A stretch of DNA of 64,000 bases. Origin: Flammulina velutipes. Lineage: Eukaryota; Basidiomycota; Agaricomycetes; Agaricales; Physalacriaceae. The stretch is from NCBI GenBank assembly GCA_011800155.1, contig CM022368.1, positions 2,480,001 to 2,544,000 on the forward strand, read 5' to 3'. Numbering within the stretch: the stretch's first letter is position 1; every line of letters starts with the position of its first letter. The notes beneath the pieces are model-generated. The model searched no databases, was not told the DNA's origin, and saw nothing but the letters and a program-made list of their open reading frames with translations. This document shows, piece by piece, positions 57,328-64,000 of this stretch. The position numbers and the translations under genes are program-made.

Positions 57328-59796
57328 ATGTCGACAGAAGTGAAGCCCAAAGTACGCTCTGCATACCGTGAATCTAATCCTTTGTTGACCGCTGATAGCG
57401 AATAGGAAAAGACAAAGGCAAAGCAACGCTATCTCCGTCGAAAAAAAGAAAAGCGCAAGCAAAATAAAGTCAAGACTGTCCGTACAGAAAAAGCTGACGA
57501 CACGTCCGACGAGGACGAGGACGATGACCACGACGAAGATGGAGATGTGACAATGGAGGCGCCTCTAGAAGACGATACAGTAACAGCGAAACCACCCAAA
57601 AAACGGCGAAAAGTTGATGAGCCAGTCGAATCATCAGCCATTGTTGAAGATGAAGATGACTCTATGCCTGTCGATATACCTGAAGCACCCTCAATACCAG
57701 TCCAAGAACATATCCCTGCTGGTTCACTCCCTTCGTTCCCGCTTCCCACCCATCCAGACCTCCCTTCGCGATCCGACCTTGCACTACAAGGTCTCGACAA
57801 AGCTCTCATCGATGCAGAATTTGTGGATCCCTCGAATGTACTCGATATCCCTCCTGAAGGCGACGACGATGGCGGCTCAGGCCTGAGCGAACGAGTTCGA
57901 AAACGATTGCACGAACTCGGGGTCACACAACTCTTTGCTGGTACGTCCTCTTCACGCGCCAAATACTATTCTCTCAACAACCATAGTACAAACAACATTA
58001 CTGCCCTTCCTTCTTCCGTCGGATCCTATGAAACAGGCTCTCTACCGTCCCTACGACCCACCACAGGATGTGTGTGTTTCTGCGCCGACAGGAAGTGGAA
58101 AAACACTGGCGTACGTGCTGCCAATAGTTGAGGTATGTTATCTCTAGCTTTCCAGAGAGGTCCTTCATCCAAGACAATTCAGCTACTCTCTTCTCGTGTC
58201 GTTACCCGACTACGCGCCTTGGTTGTTTTACCAACGCGCGATCTTGTCATGCAAGTACGAGAGACATTCGAGGCGATATCACGTGGGCGAGGACTGAAGG
58301 TAATAGCGGACACTTCTGGCTTTTTAATGTGCTCATCTTACTAGATAGGAACCGCTACTGGCCAGCATTCCTTCTCCCATGAACAAGCACAATTGGTGGC
58401 AGACAAGACGTCAGCGTAAGCTCAGCCATTAATTATCAGGACCGCCCTTAACCTTGAACGCGTACAGTCTTCAAGGCGGCTCGAGCAAAGTAGACATATT
58501 GATATGTACACCTGGAAGGCTGATGGACCACATTAATGGCACGCCTAACTTCTCCCTACAACATCTTCGATTCCTAGTACGTTCTCTATCATCTCAATTT
58601 CGTATCTTACCTTGATTCAGGTAATAGACGAAGCCGACCGACTCTTGGCCCAATCATTCCAAGATTGGCTGGCGCAAGTTCTCGCAGCGACTCGACCTCC
58701 TGTAGCCTCCACCACCTCGTCCTTCGATTTCCCTTCCCATGACAGTCTAACCTCTGTCATTCCGAAGCACGACGCAATGGCACCTGCTTTTCACCCATAT
58801 CACCATCCAGCACTCGACGGAGTATTGTATGTCCCAGAGCGCAAAGAACCATCTTGTCAGAAACTGTTGTTCTCTGCTACGCTTACTCGCGACCCGTCCA
58901 AGATCGCTGCTCTGGAGCTGAAGAATCCCAAATACTTTGTGATCCGCGGAAAGGAAGGACAATCCGGTCTTTTGGAGGTTGTAATGGAGAAGTTCTCTAT
59001 GCCTGAAACACTCACTGTAAGTCTTTGGTTGTTGCGTGACGGATAGTGAATTGATGACTTTGAATAGGAACATATGGTTATCTGCGAGCCTTCTCAAAAG
59101 CCTCTGATGTTTTTCTACCTTGTTCATTCAAAGAGTGTCGTCAACAGCTTGGTCTTCACAAAGTCAGCGGAGTCGACTACTCGTCTGGTCCAGCTTTTCC
59201 AGTTCTTTGAAGCTAGTCGCACGAATAGCTCGGGCGAGCAGGCCATCGTTGTTCGACCTTATTCAAGTGACTTGAGTGCTGCTGAGCGCAAGACGGTACT
59301 CGAAAAGTTCAAGAAGCAGGAAATACATATGTACGCTTGTTTCATGACTTTTTTGTCACTCCTACTAACCATTGAACAGCCTGGTGTGTTCAGATTTGAT
59401 CTCGAGAGGCATCGACATCAGTCATGTGTCCCACGTCGTTAGCTACGACGCGCCTGTGGATATGCGGAAATACGTCCATCGTGTTGGGAGGACGGCTCGA
59501 GCTGGGAGGGAAGGCAGTGCTTGGTCCCTTGTCGAAGAGCAGGAAGTGCGTCGAATACTCATATATCGGTTGACGCCCGCTAACACATTTCCAGGCACGC
59601 TTCTTTAAAAACATGTTGAAAACTGCAGATCATCTGGAACAGGTGAAGCGGTTGAGGGTGGGCGATAAGGAGCTAGAGGTGTTGAAGCCTCACTACGAGG
59701 TATTATCTGTTACTGATATCAAAGTTGACAATACTGATTCCCCACCAGAAAGCACTGGAACAGCTCAAGGAGACATATGCGAGGACTCAGTCATAG
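57328..59796 (+). CDS. DBP6: DEAD-box RNA helicase Dbp6/DDX51
   Basis: Nucleolar helicase for early 60S assembly. The start ATG 57328 gives MSTEVKPK, spliced to EKTKAKQRYLRRKKEKRKQN, a basic tail followed by an acidic stretch. Helicase motifs: I APTGSGKTLAYVLPIVE, Ia VVLPTRDLVMQV, Ib TPGRLMDHI, II VIDEADRLL, III LLFSATLTRD, IV SLVFTKSAEST, V CSDLISRGIDISHV, VI YVHRVGRTARAG. A long Dbp6-type insertion after motif II (AQVLAATRPPVASTTSSFDF to PFHPYHHPALDGVLYVPERK) separates it from other DEAD-box proteins. The last exon reads KALEQLKETYARTQS with TAG at 59794-59796. About ten short introns. Subfamily assignment rests on the insertion and LLFSATLTRDPSKIAAL. Confidence 0.92.
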
Positions 59797-59996
59797 GCTT
59801 GTTTATATCTTACAAGCGAATTACTATGACCATTCTAAGAACGGCTGCTTACGCCACGACCAAAAGTAGAAATTCGGCTGTTTCCGGATTAGTATAAAGG
59901 ACAGGAATCCCCCCGTCTCGCTCTTGCTTCCTATCCACCACATCCTCATTTCAGTGACGCCCTATTGTCGCCTACATACAACCTATTGCCTTTACG

Positions 59997-60695
59997 ATGC
60001 ACTATTCATTCTGGATCTCCATCTTCCTCAGCGTTTTCCTCGCGCGCGCCACGCCTTTAAGCCAAGCGTCGCCTCCAGGACAAATGTCTAACTGGGCTAC
60101 GAACACCGCTGGACACGATCCCGCGGATTCTCGCGAGCTTCCTAATCTTCCTATCTTCTCGCCCTCTGAATCGCCCAAGTCGAACGCCACCAAACGCGCG
60201 AACTCGTTATCAGGCGCCAAGGAAATCGCCAAAGCCAACGTAGTTGCTCGCGACCCAACTGCCGCTGCCAAAGGAACCATACTAGGCGTCGATTATGATT
60301 ACTCCCGCCAGTCGCGTCAAATACCTGCTCCCCTTGGACAAATTCCTACCCTCAACCCTCCTAGTCCTCCCTCTTCACCGTCGTCGTCGAGAAACGTCTC
60401 TTCTCTCAACGGACCGGCCATTCTTAACGCACGCGACGCGGCATCTCCTATCCACGCAGCCACCGAACACGTCGTTCGCCGTCAGCTACGCGCCGCAGAT
60501 TACAACTCGGATGGTCCTCAGGCCAATGACTCTGACGCGTCCCAGTCTGACGCCCAGCCCGCTCCTACAAATGAGCAATGCGAGGAGCCCCAGCAGGTCA
60601 AAGAACGGCGGTTTGATAGTGCTGTGGAAAGGGTTGTACGATCCAGTGCCAGTGCCGCTGAAGTCAACGACTTGATAGACGGAGAAGGGTGGTGA
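59997..60695 (+). CDS. Secreted protein with dibasic cleavage sites, unknown function
   Basis: An intronless frame of 232 residues. The N-terminus MHYSFWISIFLSVFLARA is a clear signal peptide. The rest is rich in Pro, Ser, Ala and Asn with little predicted order. Dibasic sites occur at KR (about 66-67, NATKRANSL), RR (161-162, EHVVRRQLRAADYN) and RR (204-205, QVKERRFDSAVERVV), which are possible Kex2-type sites. A single cysteine (NEQCEEP) argues against a disulfide-stabilised effector. It could be a processed peptide precursor, a cell-wall-associated protein or a lineage-specific secreted protein. No family recognised. Confidence 0.62.
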   Translation: MHYSFWISIFLSVFLARATPLSQASPPGQMSNWATNTAGHDPADSRELPNLPIFSPSESPKSNATKRANSLSGAKEIAKANVVARDPTAAAKGTILGVDYDYSRQSRQIPAPLGQIPTLNPPSPPSSPSSSRNVSSLNGPAILNARDAASPIHAATEHVVRRQLRAADYNSDGPQANDSDASQSDAQPAPTNEQCEEPQQVKERRFDSAVERVVRSSASAAEVNDLIDGEGW

Positions 60696-60806
60696 TGGAA
60701 CGGGAACTGAAGAGCAAGGAAACGGTGTACATTTCTCAGTAGTTGTGTAAGATAGTTTCAATTCTGTAGCGCGAGGGTAGACCAGAATATCTACTTTCTT
60801 AGGCAT

Positions 60807-60909
60807 GCCTCCTTGGCTCAGTTGGCTAGAGCGCGAGTCTCATACTTTGTATGATCGTCCAGTTGGATGAGCAATCTCGAGGTCGCAAGTTCGAGCCTTG
60901 CAGGGGGCA
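60807..60909 (+). tRNA. Elongator tRNA-Met (CAU) with a 29-base intron
   Basis: Acceptor GCCTCCT pairs with AGGGGGC (one G-U pair). The D arm is GCTC-AGTTGGCTA-GAGC. The T arm is GCAAG-TTCGAGC-CTTGC. The anticodon arm is CGAGT-CTCATAA-TCTCG, with the anticodon CAT and a T-T opposition at 31:39, as I recall it in other eukaryotic elongator tRNA-Met. The intron at 60845-60873 lies one base 3' of the anticodon, the canonical position. Removing it leaves 74 bases plus CCA to be added. A5-type initiator features are absent. It lies alone between two protein genes. Confidence 0.93.
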
Positions 60910-61287
60910 GTACACGGGGGTATCATATGTTCCGTACATTTTAGCTACTTTTTTCCGGCCAACGGAACATCCATTGGATGTCGTCTTGAGTCGTGAGGCG
61001 CTATTCAAGTACCGATTCACCTCGCAGACCGAATTTTCGACAGGGATTCCTACCTCAGCGTGGTATAAATACCTTCCGGTATTCAATGTCATTAGGGAAG
61101 TATCCATCAGCCATTCGCCCCAGTATTTTACCAGTGTCTGGTCAGCATCCATAGTAAACACCAAACCTGTCTATCTTCTACGTAATCATGGTAAGTGGCT
61201 TAACTCGTTCTTCGCTGATAACATTAAAGTTCTCTTAAGACGCCAGCGTATCCGACGTATCGATCTTATTGCGTGGCCGGATACTAT

Positions 61288-61746
61288 ATGAGCTTCGACA
61301 GCGCTCGCGCACTCATGTCCAAGCTGGAAATCCATCGCCGATTTTCAGACCCAGCACTCGAGGACCCCTTCAACAACTGGCTTGCTGTACAGGGCAAGAA
61401 GCACATCCTCGCTGGCACCATACCAGACATCAAATCCAACTCTCACGAAGAGGCCGGCATGATCCTCATGACACAGTTCGTCGCGTCCCAGCGTCGCCTT
61501 GAGCTTGAAGAGGGTGATAAAGACAAGGAAGTGAAGCAGTCGCTAGTCAACGAATGTGAGATGAAGCCCGACGAGCTAGAGTGGCTCTGCTTCTTCGATA
61601 AATACCTCCTGACGCTGAACGGAATCGAACCGAGACTTTCCATCCACCAAGTTGCCATTCTCGTTCACCTAAATAGTAGTCAGGAAACGCGTAAGATTCT
61701 ATGCCTTGATGATGTTGATCCCATAGGTATGTGTGCGCTGCTTTAG
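61288..61746 (+). CDS. Hypothetical protein of about 152 residues
   Basis: Frame beginning MSFDSARALMSKLEIHRRFS and continuing DPFNNWLAVQGKKHILAGTI, LELEEGDKDKEVKQSLVNEC and FFDKYLLTLNGIEPRLSIHQ. It reads to TAG at 61744-61746. The frame is open upstream to an intron-like boundary; an alternative start is ATG 61188-61190 followed at once by a GTAAGT donor, with acceptor near 61240, giving MTPAYPTYRSYCVAGYYMSF. The final residues (GMCALL) may be intron read-through, because GTATGT...TTTAG occurs there. Mixed helical composition, no signal peptide or membrane segment, family not recognised. Confidence 0.5.
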   Translation: MSFDSARALMSKLEIHRRFSDPALEDPFNNWLAVQGKKHILAGTIPDIKSNSHEEAGMILMTQFVASQRRLELEEGDKDKEVKQSLVNECEMKPDELEWLCFFDKYLLTLNGIEPRLSIHQVAILVHLNSSQETRKILCLDDVDPIGMCALL

Positions 61747-61840
61747 ATCTTGGATTGGTCGACCCCTCTGAACCTCGCGTAACACGAACAATACAAACCA
61801 TTCAATTATGGCTATACATGATTCACCGTGGGATAACATA

Positions 61841-62234
61841 TCAATCCTTCTTCTCCGCCTCCTTCTCCCCCCTTTCCTTCTCCCTCCGCATATCGCAGAA
61901 CTCAAGGAAGGTCAAGGTCGTGTCTGCCTTTCTCCACTCGATCGCATCTTCATCGGTTATAACATTAGGTGGTGGGCGAGGTACCTGCCCTCGAGCACTG
62001 AATCCTCCCGAAATGAAAGTGGCGGTGAGAGACAGAACGTTGTGCGGTCCGAACATCCGGATCGATGCTCTATCCCAAAATCTGAACGCGTCCAAAACGC
62101 TGCCAAGTTGCCTCATTCACCGTGATTATTAGCGGGTGACGAGGGGAAGGACGCGTTGAGAGAGCATGCCGAATACCCAGCACAGTACCGAACAGCAGCA
62201 TCAAAGCGATCACGATCGCCTTACTTAGCTTCAT
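61841..62234 (-). CDS. Small protein, possibly single-pass membrane, exon join uncertain
   Basis: Two overlapping frames appear to belong to one gene. The upstream frame begins at ATG 62232-62234 with a hydrophobic start (MKLSKAIVIALMLLFGTVLG) then IRHALSTRPSP. The downstream frame reads LGSVLDAFRFWDRASIRMFG, SLTATFISGGFSARGQVPRP and DTTLTFLEFCDMRREKERGE, ending EKKD with TGA at 61841-61843. I could not find a clean GT-AG pair that joins them in phase, so the downstream frame may start on its own at ATG 62114-62116. The upstream ATG is only six bases from the ATG of the C2orf76 homologue on the other strand. Confidence 0.45.
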
Positions 62235-62240
62235 TCCTCC

Positions 62241-62909
62241 ATGTCCTACACAGACTTTTCCGACGTTCTCACCAACGAAGCGCTCCCAAAGTCTTCCGCG
62301 ACGCTTACTCTGCGCATAATAAAGTCCTTCCAGTTCCGAACGGAAAAGAGCCTTGTACTGCATAACGTAGACCTCGAAACCACCACCATCGGCCAACTCA
62401 AAGATCTCGCTCGTCAAGGTACAAAATGGTCCCTCTCATATATCTAGTATCACCTCTCGAGACTGCTCGGATTAGCTATCAAGACCCAACCAGGCTGGAA
62501 GCCCTATAGAAATGTTGAGCTAGGTAGGGGGACGTTCAATGTCCCACTTTTACGCACATCCTAATCTCCACAGATACGTTCAAACTCTATACAAAAGCCC
62601 ACGGCGCAAAGGTAAGTCTCCCTATAATCTCATTACCAAGGCTTACGCCACAGTAGACGACGAATCTCATCATAAATCTCGACCATGATGAGTGGATCCT
62701 AGAGGACGAATCTCAAGTCTTGATCAATGCTGGCTTTGGTAGGTTTGCTTCCCCAGCTGAGCTTCACGGCGCTGAATCGCACACAGAAAATGAGACTGAA
62801 GTGAGCTTCTTCAACAGAAAACTTTACGAGGAATTCAAGCTCAACCCAGAGGTCAGTCCTCCCTTGTTTACTACCTCACACTCACCCCTTCTAGACTTCC
62901 TGGGAATGA
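62241..62909 (+). CDS. UPF0538 (C2orf76-like) protein
   Basis: Small conserved eukaryotic protein with a predicted ubiquitin-like fold and no known function. The start ATG 62241 gives MSYTDFSDVLTNEALPKSSA. The family signature follows: TLTLRIIKSFQFRTEKSLVL, HNVDLETTTIGQLKDLA, AIKTQPGWKPYRNVELDTFK, LYTKAHGAKTTNLIINLDHD, EWILEDESQVLINAGF, ENETEVSFFNRKLYEEFKLN. The final intron joins NPE to TSWE and TGA at 62907-62909. Introns lie near 62.42-62.48, 62.51-62.57, 62.61-62.66, 62.74-62.79 and 62.85-62.89 kb. The signature (NLIINLDHDEWIL, FFNRxLYEEFK) makes the family call strong. Confidence 0.9.
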
Positions 62910-63025
62910 CATCCTATGTCTGCAAACACAATGCTATTGATATAAATCCGTCGGCTTGAATAACTAAATTAAGTAGCAGGGTTGTACGAATGCATTCTAA
63001 GACACGTCCGATAGCAAAGGAAATT

Positions 63026-64000
63026 CTACTGGTTCGCGCACTGGACGCGGGGCTCGTCGCCGTCCTCGTCCATTGCATCGTCACGCATACCTCCTGGGCC
63101 CGCCCGTACATCTGTCTCGTCCATGTCCACCTCGTCTAGAACGATGTTGCCAGCGAACTTCTCGACGGGCTTCCGTGGTGGCAATGCCTGCTCGAGGAGA
63201 GGATACGCCGCGGGATCGATAGACTCCGGGAACGTAACATTGAGTTTAACGTACAGGTCGCCTGGCTCGTGATGGCGCTGCGAAGGCATGCCCTGTCCCC
63301 GTATGACTTTGAGGTCGCCTGGATGCGATGTTAGCAATGCGGCAGTGCTGAACACCTAGAACGTTACTCACCATGCTTGATGATCTCCCCGGGATGCACC
63401 TTCACTATCAAAGCGCGATCGTCCAGATGTTTGATGGAAAATTCACCACCCGCGAGTGCGGTTAACAAGTCCAGCTCGACATCGATGATGAGGTCGTTCT
63501 CCTGGCGCCTGAAGCGCTCGTGTGGTTTCTCCTCGATGACAATAACGACATCACCAGCCTCCGCACTTGGCGACTGGTCGCTCTCCCCCCGAAACTGAAT
63601 GGTCTGGCCTCCCTTCATGCCCTTGTCGATGTGCACTTCGAGGAACTTCTTGTCGGGGATAACCTTCTTTCCTTTGCACTGCGTGCATCTGTCCTTCATG
63701 TTGATCATCTCGCCCGATCCCGAACAGTCATCGCAAGGTGACTGTATTTGCTGGATCATCGGACCCATTTGGCGCATGGTGATCTTGACGCCACGGCCAG
63801 CGCACGATGTGCACGTCCGCACGGCGCCGTCCTTGCCACCTTTTCCGCGACACTTGGAGCAGATGATGTTTCTCGTTAGCGCAAGCTTGGTGGTTTTGCC
63901 CTTGTACAGATCTTCGAGGGTTACGTGGACGCGATGGACGAGATCCTTGGTCTTGCGTGGTTGCCGTGATGGACCACCGCCACCGAATCCGCCACCAAAG
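63026..64000 (-). CDS. YDJ1: Type I J-domain co-chaperone, Ydj1/DNAJA class (5' end outside window)
   Basis: Hsp70 co-chaperone. The window holds the glycine-rich region (FGGGFGGGGPSR), the substrate-binding domain start (TKDLVHRVHVTLEDLYKGKT) and four zinc-binding repeats (CSKCRGKGG, CTSCAGRG, CDDCSGSG, CTQCKGKK). Barrel segments GGQTIQFRGESDQSPSAEAG and DVELDLLTALAGGEFSIKHL follow, then HGDLKVIRGQGMPSQRHHEP and GDLYVKLNVTFPESIDPAAY. The C-terminus ends PRVQCANQ, a CaaX box equivalent to the farnesylation site of Ydj1, with TAG at 63026-63028. The J domain lies beyond base 64000. One intron near 63319-63372. The glycine-rich linker, zinc fingers and CaaX end establish the class. Confidence 0.95.

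Overview
The window is nuclear DNA from a filamentous basidiomycete, most likely an agaricomycete. Genes are packed tightly on both strands, and most are split by many short GT-AG introns of about 45 to 60 bases. The gene content is fungal: a class V myosin, Arp5, Atg8, a Zn2Cys6 regulator, a paxillin-like LIM protein and a Ydj1-type DnaJ. Several families are ones I associate with mushrooms, such as an OTT_1508-type deaminase, secreted orphan proteins and a DAG-kinase-like enzyme. I saw no transposon, CRISPR array, rRNA gene or phage-like segment. Spans given for spliced genes include introns, and most splice sites were read by eye.

Layout. 1-13 kb: myosin V (partial), Arp5, a Sec4/Ypt2-type Rab, the Grc3 polynucleotide kinase, Atg8 and a Ubc6-type E2. 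13-18.3 kb: a tandem duplication carrying two secreted proteins of unknown function. 18.4-24.7 kb: Nop9, a short DAGK-domain protein, UMP/CMP kinase with a tiny membrane-protein ORF directly and in frame upstream, and Nup37. 24.8-31.2 kb: a Zn2Cys6 regulator, a single-pass membrane protein, Mic19 and V-ATPase subunit c''. 31.2-39.6 kb is looser and accessory-like: one short intronless ORF, a cutinase-family esterase, a flavin-monooxygenase remnant, a pseudokinase and a poorly characterised multi-exon gene. 39.8-49 kb: Nop4/RBM28, Spt5 and a UPF1-like helicase that starts almost on the Spt5 stop codon. 49-60.7 kb: LIM protein, deaminase-like protein, GH3 beta-glucosidase, Dbp6 and a secreted protein with dibasic sites. 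60.8-64 kb: an intron-containing elongator tRNA-Met, small proteins, a C2orf76 (UPF0538) homologue and a Ydj1-like DnaJ running off the right edge.

Shared themes. Four ribosome-assembly factors (Grc3, Nop9, Nop4, Dbp6) lie within about 50 kb. Vesicle and actin transport is represented by myosin V and its likely cargo-side Rab, with Arp5 between them. Many neighbours are divergent pairs with very short shared promoters. The most unusual observations are the in-frame small ORF before UMP kinase, the 4-base gap between Spt5 and the helicase, the tandem secreted paralogues with a nearly identical intron and an internal exon-intron duplication, the pseudokinase, and the cutinase with an insert between two catalytic residues. 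No wholly new multi-gene system is evident.
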